Shown here: piece by piece, positions 8,128-16,320 of the stretch
How the letters are laid out: each line of letters opens with the position of its first letter
Numbering within the stretch: position 1 is the stretch's first letter
Assembly: GCF_017303275.1 (NCBI RefSeq)
Contig: NZ_JAFKOJ010000005.1
Coordinates: forward strand, 62,001 to 126,000
Reading direction: 5' to 3'
Origin: Bacillus sp. NTK034
Lineage (GTDB): Bacteria; Bacillota; Bacilli; Bacillales; Cytobacillaceae
DNA length: 64,000 bases
The notes under the pieces: model-generated
Seen by the model: the letters and a program-made list of their open reading frames with translations, nothing else
What the model was told of the DNA's origin: nothing
Databases searched by the model: none
Made by a program: the position numbers and the translations under genes

Positions 8128-9912
8128 TCAGGTTATTCCATGCTTTTTCAGCTTTTGGTAGAGGGTTGTCCGATGGATCCCCAGTAAATCAGCCGCCTTC
8201 GATTTATTCCCGCCCGCATTTCTTAAGGCATCAAGAATCAATTCCGATTCTCTTTGGTTCCCTAGAACCTTGGCTTCCTCAATAGATCCTGCTGCCGATC
8301 GTACTTCCTTTGCTTTTTCACTGGATGGTTCCGCCGTTTTCAGCGGATCCGGCAAATGATGATAGTCAATGACCTTCCCGTCCGCCAGCGTCACAAGCTG
8401 CTCTACCGTATTTACCATCTCCCGGATATTCCCTCTCCAGGGATGCTGGACAAAAGCATTCACTGCTTCAGATGTGAATATCTTTCCAGGTATCTGGTAC
8501 TTGCCGCAAATTTCCCTCAGATAATGAACCAGCAGGACCGGAATATCTTTTTTTCTCTCGCGCAGCGGAGGGATGTGGAGCTGGATGATGTTTAGCCGGT
8601 AGAATAGGTCCTCCCGAAAATCTCCGTCATCGATCATCTGCTTCAAGTCACGATTTGTCGCGGCGATGACTCTCACATTGATTTGATATTTTTTAACGCT
8701 CCCGACCCGTTCAGCTTCTTTTTCCTGAAGAACCCGCAGGAGCTTGGTTTGCATGACAAGCGGCATCTCCCCGATTTCATCGAGAAAAATAGTACCGTTG
8801 TCTGCCAATTCGAATTTTCCGGGCTTGCCGCCCTTTTTCGCGCCGGTAAATGCACCTTCTTCATAGCCAAACAGTTCGGATTCGAATAAGTGCTCTGGAA
8901 TGGCCCCGCAGTTCACACTGATGAACGGCCCAGTCGAAAAGGGGCTGAGATGGTGGATGCTTTTTGCGAACATCTCTTTTCCCGTCCCGCTTTCACCAGT
9001 AATCAGAACAGTTGCCGCAGTCCTTGCCGCCTTCCGTGCCAGCCGCTTTACATTTGCGATGCCTTCACTTGTCCCAATGATCTGATCAATCGTAATCCGG
9101 CTATCGCTTTCCTTTTTCTTTGTGAAAAGATCCGGCATAGCCGTTTGATTTTCCTGCAGCTTTTCATAGATTTTATATACTTCGGTTACTCCCTCAAAAA
9201 TCAGCATTCCAATGGCCCCGGCAATCCTGCCTTCCTTCCATAGCGGAATCCGGTGAACCACCATGTCATGTCCCTGGATGTTCTGGAGAACCCCGCGTTC
9301 GGCGATTCCGGTCTTGACGGTCTCATGAAGATGAGTGTTATCGATTACCTCTGTCACATGCCTGCCAATGGCATCCTCCCTTTTAATTCCGATAAAACGG
9401 CTGTATGCTTCATTGAATTCCTGCAGGATGCCATTTTCATCAACAACCGCTATTCCCTCATAGGCACTTTCCAAAATGGCGCCAAGGGCACCCTCGGAAT
9501 TATGCTGCTGCTTCAGCTTATACAGATATTTGGAGAGGCCATCCAGAATATCCCTGGTTGTCAATATGCCAAGCAGTTTTCCATCTTCACCTATGACAGG
9601 AAGCTGATCATATGGAAGCGACAAAATATCAAGGATCGAATCATCTGGCCGGACAGCAGCCAGATTGGATTTAGGGATACTGCCAATTAAGGTGTCCCCT
9701 GAGTTGCCCTGGGCAAAGTAGTTAAGCAGCTTTCTTGATGTGATCATACCGACTAACCCATTCTTCTCATCCAATACCGGCAGACTTTCCAGGTGAAGAT
9801 CCACCATCATTTTTGCAGCTTCTCCCAGTGTTTGCCCCGGCTGAATACAAAAAGGGCTCGGGGTCATCCAATTTTTCACTTTTAGCAGTTCATCTATATG
9901 TATTTGAGGCAT
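8128..9912 (-). CDS. Sigma-54-dependent activator with CBS pair and PAS domain
   Basis: Bacterial enhancer-binding protein of about 594 residues that remodels sigma-54 polymerase. Order: two CBS domains (about 10-130), a PAS domain (about 145-260), AAA+ core (about 280-510) with Walker A GESGTGKE, the sigma-54 contact loop GAFTGA and Walker B TIFLDEIGE, then a Fis-type HTH (about 555-592; NKSKAADLLGIHRTTLYQKL). The ATG at 9912 has GGAGGG at 7 bases; an earlier in-frame GTG overlaps that site. No receiver domain is present, so it is probably controlled by small ligands: a CBS pair usually binds adenine nucleotides and PAS a metabolite. It lies next to the sigma-54 promoter at 8015-8030 and its presumed enhancer at 8072-8121, so it very likely drives the Fe-ADH operon. 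Confidence 0.93.
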   Translation of the reverse strand: MPQIHIDELLKVKNWMTPSPFCIQPGQTLGEAAKMMVDLHLESLPVLDEKNGLVGMITSRKLLNYFAQGNSGDTLIGSIPKSNLAAVRPDDSILDILSLPYDQLPVIGEDGKLLGILTTRDILDGLSKYLYKLKQQHNSEGALGAILESAYEGIAVVDENGILQEFNEAYSRFIGIKREDAIGRHVTEVIDNTHLHETVKTGIAERGVLQNIQGHDMVVHRIPLWKEGRIAGAIGMLIFEGVTEVYKIYEKLQENQTAMPDLFTKKKESDSRITIDQIIGTSEGIANVKRLARKAARTAATVLITGESGTGKEMFAKSIHHLSPFSTGPFISVNCGAIPEHLFESELFGYEEGAFTGAKKGGKPGKFELADNGTIFLDEIGEMPLVMQTKLLRVLQEKEAERVGSVKKYQINVRVIAATNRDLKQMIDDGDFREDLFYRLNIIQLHIPPLRERKKDIPVLLVHYLREICGKYQIPGKIFTSEAVNAFVQHPWRGNIREMVNTVEQLVTLADGKVIDYHHLPDPLKTAEPSSEKAKEVRSAAGSIEEAKVLGNQRESELILDALRNAGGNKSKAADLLGIHRTTLYQKLKKHGIT

Positions 9913-10027
9913 ATAGGATCCCTCCACATATCTTAATTTTCTAAATTATAACACTCTTAGACAAATAGAGAGGAAAGGTCAATTCCGAACTACGCACGAG
10001 CGTTGCTTTCTGTATTGCCGATTGTGA

Positions 10028-10147
10028 ACTTTGCAAATAAAAGCGGGTAACCTGCAAATTAAGATGTTAATTTTGCAAATAGACTGTTAGAACCTGCAAA
10101 TAAATGGCCAATGCTGCAAATAAAGGCGGAATTTTTGCAAATAGACC
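10028..10147. repeat. Array A: six TGCAAATA units with a 21-bp period
   Basis: The G of GCAAAT falls at 10033, 10054, 10075, 10096, 10116 and 10137 (steps 21, 21, 21, 20, 21). Each unit starts (C/T)TGCAAAT(A/T) and the intervening bases vary. The array sits just past the terminator of the GntP gene at 10218. On the plus strand it is followed by a 5-bp hairpin (ACTGC / GCAGT) and a T run. Three similar arrays occur at 16200, 24090 and 31805. Confidence 0.85.
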
Positions 10148-10161
10148 ACTGCACATAGCAG

Positions 10162-10206
10162 TTTTTATAAAAAGAAAGACAGAGAGCCTAACCCCTCTGT
10201 CTTTCT
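10162..10206 (-). terminator. Terminator of the second GntP permease gene
   Basis: Perfect 12-bp stem AGAAAGACAGAG / CTCTGTCTTTCT with a 10-base loop, followed on the minus strand by a T-rich tract, 12 bases past the GntP stop. The sequence is closely related to the terminator at 16321-16355, which also borders a 21-bp array. Confidence 0.88.
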
Positions 10207-10217
10207 GCAAAAGCCAT

Positions 10218-11528
10218 TTAGAAAATCGAAAATAAAATGACCGCTAAAATAACACCAAGTATCGGAACAATAACTGTCAATGCACCAAATGCCGGGTAGG
10301 CATCCTTATGTGATTCACCGCAGATTGCACGGATGGTTGTCACAACGTAACCGCCATGCGGCAAGGAATCAATCGATCCGGATGATATCGCCACAACACG
10401 ATGGAGTTCACTTGCATTGACTCCCATATCCAGATAATGCGGGGCAAGCAGTGGCAGGGCGATGGATTGGCCACCTGAAGCAGATCCGGTCAGACCTGCA
10501 ATGACAGCAACAGCCAGAGCTCCACCTATTAAAGGACTTCCCGGAATGCTTGTCATGGCATCTACTGCACTTGCAAAGGCAGGTGTAGCTTTAGCCACAC
10601 CGCCAAAGCCGACAACCGCGGATGTATTGGCAATGGCAATTAATGCTCCAATTGTTCCTTCAGACACGGCTCCCCATACATTTGTAAAATACTTGCGGTT
10701 AAGAAAATAGGTGGCAAAGCAGCCGCTCAATAACGCGATAATCAGGGCTGACTGGGCCAATGAATCATGGAAGATAAATGAAATCACAAGGACGACCAAA
10801 AGCGGAATCAAACTTAACATCGGGCTTGGCAGGTTTTCACGGATCAAAGCAGAATCCGTTTCTCTTGCCTCAAATTTTTCTCCATTGCGGATCGCCTTGT
10901 TAATCATTTTCTTCAGCCACCAGTATCCAAATGCCATCATAAAGACAGCAACAATGAAGCTGACTTCCCAGGCGGCATATGGGGAAGTTCCCAGGAATTC
11001 AATCGGAATCCAGTTCTGGATTTCCGGTGAACCCGCTGACGTCATGGTAAATGTAGTCGAACCGAAGGCAAGAGCTGCCGGTATAAACCTTCTTGGCAGG
11101 TTAGCTTCTTTAAATAGGCTCAAGGCCATTGGATAGACGGAGAAAGCAACAACAAACAGACTTACACCGCCATAGGTTAAGACCGCACAGGCAATGACAA
11201 CAGCTAACGCCGCCCGCTTCATGCCAATCTTGTCGATAATCCATTTGGAAACACTGTCAGCAGCTCCGCTGTCCTCCATTAGCTTTCCAAAAATGGCACC
11301 AAATAAGAACATCAAATACCAGGATGTAATAAACCCGGCAAATCCATTCATATAGTTGGTTAAAAAGTTGACTTCACCCTCGCCTGCCAGCTGAGGAAAA
11401 ATCGGTAATCCACTGAATATTGCAACAATAAATGCAGCAAGAGGGGCAGCAAGCAGCAGATTCATCCCTCTCATCGTTAAATAGATGAGAAGCCCGATAC
11501 CCCCAAGCAATCCAATCATACTTAGCAT
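10218..11528 (-). CDS. GntP-family permease, second copy
   Basis: Polytopic carboxylate/hydroxyacid importer of about 436 residues, clearly paralogous to the protein at 5412-6764: both share YGGVSLFVV, the SPEIQN segment and a C-terminal LPHxGYVVTTIRA motif. The ATG at 11528 is preceded by AGGAGG at 6 bases; a longer frame from 11555 would run into the adjacent repeat and is rejected. It follows the LacI gene by 314 bases, a gap filled mostly by a dispersed repeat, and may belong to the HisD-like/SDR cluster upstream, as its importer, or have its own promoter; no LacI operator was seen directly before it. A strong terminator follows. Confidence 0.9.
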   Translation of the reverse strand: MLSMIGLLGGIGLLIYLTMRGMNLLLAAPLAAFIVAIFSGLPIFPQLAGEGEVNFLTNYMNGFAGFITSWYLMFLFGAIFGKLMEDSGAADSVSKWIIDKIGMKRAALAVVIACAVLTYGGVSLFVVAFSVYPMALSLFKEANLPRRFIPAALAFGSTTFTMTSAGSPEIQNWIPIEFLGTSPYAAWEVSFIVAVFMMAFGYWWLKKMINKAIRNGEKFEARETDSALIRENLPSPMLSLIPLLVVLVISFIFHDSLAQSALIIALLSGCFATYFLNRKYFTNVWGAVSEGTIGALIAIANTSAVVGFGGVAKATPAFASAVDAMTSIPGSPLIGGALAVAVIAGLTGSASGGQSIALPLLAPHYLDMGVNASELHRVVAISSGSIDSLPHGGYVVTTIRAICGESHKDAYPAFGALTVIVPILGVILAVILFSIF

Positions 11529-11546
11529 AAAAAGCCTCCTATCAGA

Positions 11547-11790
11547 AAAGCGCAAGGCGCCCGCCTATCTAGGAACGCAGACTAAAACCGCCACGTCCTG
11601 TGGCAACGTCTGCATGACCCGCATCCTCCCAAAAGCTGCCGCTTTCGGTCGTGCGATGCAATGCTGACGAAGCCTTCCTTGTCCTGCGGGCCTCAAGCAT
11701 AAGACAAGCCGGCTGAAAGGTTGTTCTTTAACCTTTTGGACGGATTGGCTTAGACCCGAGATCCGATGGCGCCTGGAGCTAGACACTTAT
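11547..11790. repeat. Dispersed Bacillaceae-type intergenic repeat
   Basis: A GC-rich 240-base block unlike its surroundings. Read on the minus strand it begins GTGTCTAGCTCCAGGCGCC and ends GGGCGCCTTGCGCTTTTCT, ends that I recall from multi-copy intergenic repeats of Bacillus-group genomes. Terminal GGCGCC segments are complementary and inner segments can fold (GGTTAAAGAACAACC, among others). Short open frames inside it have no ribosome binding site and are not genes. It separates lacI-like from gntP. Copy number cannot be checked here. Confidence 0.65.
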
Positions 11791-11842
11791 CGAATTTCAA
11801 AGATGTAAAATTGGTTTTACTATAACCCCTGCCTTCACTTCA

Positions 11843-12847
11843 TCACCTTCTGTCCGCTACTGATCCTCTTTCCACCAAATGCCCTTCTATTCTTTGGATT
11901 TCAGGGGCGTCCGTGTCCCCGTTAATATGCTCCAAAAGTAGGTTTATCGAATAATCGACCATTTCATCAACCGGCTGATGCCAGGTGGTTAATTCATAAG
12001 AAGACCAATCTGACATAGCCACATTGTCAAAGCCTATGACAGAAATATCCTCAGGGATTCTGATACCCCGTTTTTTCAGATAATCCATTGCACCAAAAGC
12101 GGATATATCATTTGCACAGAAGATGGCATCTATCTTTTTATCCTGTTCCAGCAATTTTTCCGCTGCTGCAAATCCTCCATCATACGAATAAAGGCCGTTT
12201 TCGGTTAAAAAGGAAGAGATGCCGTGTTCTTTCAAAGCTTCCTGGAACCCATTTTTCCGATCCACTGTTGTTGATGTATTCATCGGTCCGGAGATAAAGG
12301 CGGGATTTTCATGTCCTTTTTCTATCAAGTAGTACCCTATCCTTTTGCCGGCAGCAAAGTTATCACACACAACAGCACTGCTTAAGGAATCGTTCACATA
12401 TCGGTTAAACAGGACGACCGAGATGCCATTGCGGGTAAACTTCTGCACAGTCGAAGAGGTCAATAGCGCATCTGTGATGATGGCTCCCTCAACGCTGTAC
12501 TCAATTAAATGGCTCACTTCATCCTCTTGGATTTCGTTATTCTGGGAGTTGATAAACATTACCTTGTACCCTTTTTCAGCCAGCCTGCTGTAAAACTTAT
12601 CGAGGATTTCCGGATAAAAAGGGTTCTGGATATTCCGCATGACAATCCCAATGATGCGGGACTGATTCGTGATCAGGCCGCGGGCAATGGCATTCGGCTG
12701 ATATCCCAGCTGTTCAGCAGCCTCCAGAATAAGCTTCTTCTTTTTTGATGAGATACTTGAATTTTCACTAAAAGCCCTGGACACGCTCGATTGCGAAACG
12801 CCTGCCAGCCGGGCGACATCCATGGCTGTCACTTTTTTATTTTTCAA
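11843..12847 (-). CDS. LacI-family transcriptional regulator
   Basis: Repressor of 334 residues: N-terminal HTH (about 5-30; VTAMDVARLAGVSQSSVSRA) with hinge helix, then a periplasmic-binding-protein-like sensor domain (about 60-330). The start is a TTG at 12847 preceded by AGGAGG at 8 bases. It is the fourth gene of a cluster beginning at 15953 (51 bases after the HisD-like gene) and should respond to the substrate or an intermediate of that pathway. The palindromes at 15985-16000 and 14208-14223 have the symmetry and central CG of LacI-family operators and are its likely targets. Confidence 0.93.
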   Translation of the reverse strand: MKNKKVTAMDVARLAGVSQSSVSRAFSENSSISSKKKKLILEAAEQLGYQPNAIARGLITNQSRIIGIVMRNIQNPFYPEILDKFYSRLAEKGYKVMFINSQNNEIQEDEVSHLIEYSVEGAIITDALLTSSTVQKFTRNGISVVLFNRYVNDSLSSAVVCDNFAAGKRIGYYLIEKGHENPAFISGPMNTSTTVDRKNGFQEALKEHGISSFLTENGLYSYDGGFAAAEKLLEQDKKIDAIFCANDISAFGAMDYLKKRGIRIPEDISVIGFDNVAMSDWSSYELTTWHQPVDEMVDYSINLLLEHINGDTDAPEIQRIEGHLVERGSVADRR

Positions 12848-12898
12848 CGCTTGTTCCTCCTGCCTGAATCTAGACAGAGAAATTATAACAGATTTTGC

Positions 12899-14182
12899 TT
12901 ACTTCACGAGGCTGCTGTAGCGCTTCACGCGAAGATCAGCCTGTGCCTGGTGTCCCTTAAAGCCTTCAAGGTCACATAGACGGGATGCATATTCACCAAT
13001 CTTTGCACTTGCTTCAGGTGTTGTTCTCTGGTACGTGCACGTTTTCAGGAATTTTCCAACCCATAGTCCTCCAGTGTAGCGTGCTGCCTTTTTAGTAGGA
13101 AGCGTATGGTTTGTGCCAATGACTTTATCCCCGTAAGCAACGTTCGTTTCCGGCCCAAGGAAAAGCGCACCATAGTTTGTCATGTTTTCAAGGAAGTAGC
13201 TTGGATCCTCAGTCAAAACCTCTACGTGCTCATAAGCCAATTTATCCGCTTCTACTACGGCTTCTTCCAGGCTGTCAACAAGAATGATAGAACCGTAATC
13301 TTTCCATGCCGCGCCCGCAACATCTGCTGTTGGAAGTGTCTCAAGCTGGCGTTCAATTTCTGCCACTGTTTCGTTCGCCAGTTTCTCTGAAGTTGTAATC
13401 AGGCATGCCGGAGAGTTAGGTCCATGCTCAGCCTGTCCTAATAAATCCGTTGCAATTATTTCAGCATCGGATGTTTCATCCGCTATGACAAGAACCTCAG
13501 TCGGTCCCGCAAACAAGTCGATTCCCACTCTGCCGTATAATTGGCGCTTTGCTTCCGCAACAAATGCATTACCTGGTCCAACCAGCATATCAACTGGTTC
13601 GATTGTTTCTGTTCCGATTGCCATTGCACCCATCGCCTGGATTCCGCCAAGTAGGTAAATCTCGTCAGCGCCTGCAAGATGCATAGCTGCGACAGTTGCA
13701 GAAGGGATCTCCCCTTTAATTGGAGGTGTGCAGGCAATCACGCGCTTAACGCCTGCCACTTTTGCAGTCAAAACACTCATGTGGGAGGAAGCAACCATCG
13801 GGTAGCGTCCGCCGGGAATATAGCAGCCGACACTGTTTACCGGGATGTTCTTGTGTCCAAGGAACACGCCAGGCAATGTTTCTACTTCAATGTCCTGCAA
13901 TGCTGCTTTTTGATGTTCAGCGAAATTGCGGATTTGTTCCTGTGCAAACTTGATATCATTAATCGTTTGTTCAGGTACAGATGCCACAATTTCCTTGATT
14001 TGCTCTTCAGATAATCTGAATTGTTCCGGTGACCACTTATCAAACTGCTCGGAAAGCTTGCGGACCTCTGCATCTCCGTTTTCTTCGATATTTTTAAGAA
14101 TCTCGCTTACCGATTCTCTAACTTTAACATCTGCTTCCTGTACCTCTTGATCATTTTTTCCCTGCTTTAAGAAAGTTGCCAT
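12899..14182 (-). CDS. HisD-like NAD-dependent dehydrogenase, catabolic paralogue
   Basis: 427 residues across the full length of the histidinol dehydrogenase fold. Zn and catalytic positions are kept: QAEHGPNS (Gln and His ligands), YEHVEV (Glu-His pair), [14 protein letters not shown] (Asp) and a late His in [12 protein letters not shown]. The family performs two-step oxidation of a primary alcohol to a carboxylate. No other his gene is nearby; the neighbours are an SDR, a 3-hydroxyacyl-CoA-dehydrogenase-like protein, a LacI regulator and a permease, so histidine synthesis is unlikely. Characterised catabolic relatives include HpsN, which oxidises dihydroxypropanesulfonate; that substrate is only a suggestion here. 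The ATG at 14182 follows TTTGGAG. A LacI-type operator lies just upstream. Confidence 0.85.
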   Translation of the reverse strand: MATFLKQGKNDQEVQEADVKVRESVSEILKNIEENGDAEVRKLSEQFDKWSPEQFRLSEEQIKEIVASVPEQTINDIKFAQEQIRNFAEHQKAALQDIEVETLPGVFLGHKNIPVNSVGCYIPGGRYPMVASSHMSVLTAKVAGVKRVIACTPPIKGEIPSATVAAMHLAGADEIYLLGGIQAMGAMAIGTETIEPVDMLVGPGNAFVAEAKRQLYGRVGIDLFAGPTEVLVIADETSDAEIIATDLLGQAEHGPNSPACLITTSEKLANETVAEIERQLETLPTADVAGAAWKDYGSIILVDSLEEAVVEADKLAYEHVEVLTEDPSYFLENMTNYGALFLGPETNVAYGDKVIGTNHTLPTKKAARYTGGLWVGKFLKTCTYQRTTPEASAKIGEYASRLCDLEGFKGHQAQADLRVKRYSSLVK

Positions 14183-14207
14183 TTGATATCACTCCAAATT
14201 TTTATTT

Positions 14208-14223
14208 TTGAATACGTATGCAA
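14208..14223. promoter_or_regulatory. LacI-type operator, internal copy
   Basis: TTGAATACGTATGCAA, a 16-base palindrome with one mismatched pair, identical in 15 of 16 bases to the perfect copy at 15985-16000. It lies between the SDR stop and the HisD-like start, about 1.78 kb from the first copy, a spacing that would permit repressor looping. Confidence 0.75.
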
Positions 14224-14237
14224 AAATCTGTAAAAAA

Positions 14238-14999
14238 TTAAATGGCTGTCCATCCGCCATCTACTTTTATCGTATCGCCTGTAATAAACTTTGATAGATT
14301 AGAAGAAAGGAATAGTGTAGCAGCTGAGACATCCCCGGCATCCGCAAGCTTTCCAAGCGGAATCCTGCTGTAGACTTCCTTCTCAAATTCCTTGTCTTCG
14401 AACATTTTCGAAGTCAGCTCCGTTTCAATAAAGGTTGGAGCCACTGCGTTTACATTAATGCCATGAGATGCCCATTCCACTGCAAGCGCTTTTGTCAGCT
14501 GCACCATACCCCCCTTGCTGGCACAATATGCTGCCCGCTTGAAATAGCCGACAAATGCCATTTGGGAAGCAATGTTGACAATCTTGCCGGATTGATTCGG
14601 GATCATATATTCGGCTGCTTTCTGGCTGCAGAAAAAGGCTGCCTTCAAATTGGTGTCAAGCGTCAGGTCCCAATCCTCTTCCGTCACTTCCATGGCAGGC
14701 TTGGCCCGGTTAATTCCCGCGTTATTGACCAGCACATCAATTGAGCCCATATAATCTACGGCCGCTTCTGTCATTCTTTGAATCTCTGAAACTTTATTTA
14801 AATCAGCGGAAACATAGAAGCTGCTGCGATTGAGTTTTCTCAGTTCTTCGGTTGTTTGCTGTAAAGCCTCTTCATTTCTCCCCACAATTACTACCTTCGC
14901 TCCGTTTTCCGCAAAGGAAAGGGCGATATCCCTTCCGATTCCTTTGCTTCCGCCTGTCACAAGCACCGATTTATTCTCCAGATCGGGAAAGTTCTTCAT
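14238..14999 (-). CDS. Short-chain dehydrogenase/reductase
   Basis: Classical SDR of 253 residues using NAD(P): TGGSKGIG cofactor loop (about 15-22), NNAG (about 90-93), catalytic Ser near 143 and the YCASKGG tetrad Tyr/Lys (about 157-161), and a C-terminal DGGWTAI typical of the FabG/gluconate-5-dehydrogenase group. The ATG at 14999 follows GGAGG. It is 12 bases from the upstream dehydrogenase stop, so the two are tightly coupled. A second alcohol dehydrogenation in the same pathway is implied; the substrate is not evident. Confidence 0.9.
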   Translation of the reverse strand: MKNFPDLENKSVLVTGGSKGIGRDIALSFAENGAKVVIVGRNEEALQQTTEELRKLNRSSFYVSADLNKVSEIQRMTEAAVDYMGSIDVLVNNAGINRAKPAMEVTEEDWDLTLDTNLKAAFFCSQKAAEYMIPNQSGKIVNIASQMAFVGYFKRAAYCASKGGMVQLTKALAVEWASHGINVNAVAPTFIETELTSKMFEDKEFEKEVYSRIPLGKLADAGDVSAATLFLSSNLSKFITGDTIKVDGGWTAI

Positions 15000-15011
15000 A
15001 ACGTTCCTCCA

Positions 15012-15953
15012 TCAGATTAATTGGATTCCTAAATCCTTCTTTAAAAAGCGGATCAGCTCAGCTTCCCTCTCCTGGTTGTACTGTCTGGAAAAAGCCTCAT
15101 CCCACTTGTAGTAGCCTTCACCCGTTTTATCGCCGAGCTTCTGTTCCTCTACAAGCTTCTTTAAAATCGGCAGGGATCCCTCAGCACTTGATAAATGCTG
15201 GAACAGATAATCAGAGATGGCCGAGAAGACATCCAGTCCGCCCATATCGGCCGTCATCAATGGGCCTGAAACCGGCAGCCTGCGTCCAATACCGTAAGTA
15301 ACGGCATCATCAATATCTTCTTTGCTCGCGATGCCTTCCTCCAGAAGATACTGGGCTTCGCGAAAGAGTGCATATTGAAGGCGATTGCCGACAAAACCGG
15401 GAACCTCTTTTTTCACTTCAATCGGCTTTTTCTTCATTTGCTTTAAAAGCTGAAAAGATCTTTCCACTGCTTCATCGCCAGTCTTCTCACCGGGAACGAC
15501 CTCTACGAGAGGAATCAGATGAGCCGGATTCCAGAAGTGTGTCACCACTGTCCGTTCAGGATATGCTGTCTCAGAAGCAATCTCTGTTGGACTGAGACCG
15601 GAAGTATTGCTGGCCAGAATGACATCGGGAGCACAAAGAGCGTCAAGACGCTTAAATAAGTCAATCTTTAATTGAATGTTTTCCGGTACAGCTTCAATTA
15701 CAAAAGTAGCATCCGTGACCGCTTCTTCAACAGATACGGTCATTTTAATATTTTCCTGAATTTGGGCAGCTTCCGAATCGGATAAAATACCGTTATCGAG
15801 CATAACCTCGAGCTTTTTCAGCATATTGGTCCAGCCCTGTTCCAGGTCGGCGTCGCTGATGCCCTGCATTTTCACACTCAGTCCGGCCCAGGCCGCATTA
15901 AGCGCAATGGAATGGCCCATCGTGCCGCACCCCAATACAGCTATTCTCTCCAA
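15012..15953 (-). CDS. 3-hydroxyacyl-CoA-dehydrogenase-like protein
   Basis: NAD-dependent dehydrogenase of 313 residues: Rossmann loop GCGTMGHSIALNAA, the SNTSGL motif, catalytic His in THFWNPAHLIPLVEVV and the C-terminal helical domain (VPGFVGNRLQYALFREA). The FWNPAHLIPLVEV wording is typical of the lambda-crystallin/L-gulonate 3-dehydrogenase branch rather than of fatty acid FadB, so a free 3-hydroxyacid may be the substrate. The start is TTG at 15953 with a weak GGTGAG; a later ATG would remove the cofactor loop. It is first in the LacI-controlled cluster, with an operator at 15985-16000 and a cre-like site at 16008-16021 just upstream. Confidence 0.85.
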   Translation of the reverse strand: MERIAVLGCGTMGHSIALNAAWAGLSVKMQGISDADLEQGWTNMLKKLEVMLDNGILSDSEAAQIQENIKMTVSVEEAVTDATFVIEAVPENIQLKIDLFKRLDALCAPDVILASNTSGLSPTEIASETAYPERTVVTHFWNPAHLIPLVEVVPGEKTGDEAVERSFQLLKQMKKKPIEVKKEVPGFVGNRLQYALFREAQYLLEEGIASKEDIDDAVTYGIGRRLPVSGPLMTADMGGLDVFSAISDYLFQHLSSAEGSLPILKKLVEEQKLGDKTGEGYYKWDEAFSRQYNQEREAELIRFLKKDLGIQLI

Positions 15954-15984
15954 TCGCTCACCAACTTTCTGAAATTTCTACTTT

Positions 15985-16000
15985 TTGAATACGTATTCAA
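15985..16000. promoter_or_regulatory. LacI-type operator, perfect 16-bp palindrome
   Basis: TTGAATACGTATTCAA, perfectly symmetric around CG, 32 bases upstream of the first gene of the cluster. A near copy is at 14208-14223. It probably overlaps the promoter, so binding by the cluster LacI protein would block transcription. Confidence 0.82.
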
Positions 16001-16007
16001 TATACTA

Positions 16008-16021
16008 TGTAAGCGCTGTAA
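16008..16021 (+). promoter_or_regulatory. cre-like site (CcpA)
   Basis: TGTAAGCGCTGTAA matches the catabolite response element pattern TGWAANCGNTNWCA except for one base near the end. Its position beside the LacI operator suggests glucose repression of this catabolic cluster. Confidence 0.55.
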
Positions 16022-16072
16022 TTTCAACTTAAAATTATTAATTGTTAAAATATTCATTTGTTTTCAGCTGAG

Positions 16073-16098
16073 AAATCAATCAAACATTTGATTGATTT
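16073..16098. promoter_or_regulatory. Perfect 26-bp palindrome of unknown regulator
   Basis: AAATCAATCAAA, two bases, then its exact complement TTTGATTGATTT. The length and AT-rich half-sites resemble TetR-family operators. No TetR gene is in the window, and the site is about 120 bases upstream of the 15953 start, beyond the LacI operator. Confidence 0.55.
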
Positions 16099-16143
16099 TA
16101 ACAAATTGACTGAGAGTACAATCCCTGCCAGGCCGCTGCTTGG

Positions 16144-16169
16144 GGGACAGGTTGACTGTCCCTTGTCCC
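16144..16169. repeat. REP-like GGGACAG hairpin
   Basis: GGGACAG-5-CTGTCCC hairpin followed by TTGTCCC. The same 7-bp stem with loop GTTAA occurs at 17472-17490. Such GGACAGG/CCTGTCC palindromes look like extragenic repeats mobilised by tyrosine transposases such as the one at 45139. Confidence 0.6.
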
Positions 16170-16199
16170 GTGAATGTGAACATTACTAATAGAAACGGG

Positions 16200-16300
16200 A
16201 AACCTGTAAATAGAGAAGTTCATTTTGCAAATAGATTGCTTGAATCTGTAAATAGAATAACCAAACCTGCATATAGAGGGGAGAATTTCGCAAATAGGCC
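16200..16300. repeat. Array B: five TGYAAATAGA units with an exact 21-bp period
   Basis: The G of the GYA core falls at 16206, 16227, 16248, 16269 and 16290, every step 21 bases; a degenerate unit may precede at about 16185. Array B is followed on the plus strand by a 5-bp hairpin (GCCGT / ACGGC) and a T-rich tract, then the terminator of the M42 peptidase gene. The array-hairpin-terminator order is the same as in array A although the hairpin sequence differs. Confidence 0.85.
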
Positions 16301-16320
16301 GTTTCGCACGGCTGCTTTTA

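Noticed and set aside
10028-10147. CRISPR array
   Set aside because: Units are only about 10 conserved bases with an 11-base variable part, far too short for repeats and spacers, and there are no cas genes.
11565-11786. 73-residue ORF inside the intergenic repeat
   Set aside because: No ribosome binding site, unusual composition, and it lies entirely within a dispersed repeat.
12899-14182. Histidine biosynthesis gene hisD
   Set aside because: No other his gene is near; the neighbours are catabolic dehydrogenases, a LacI regulator and a permease.
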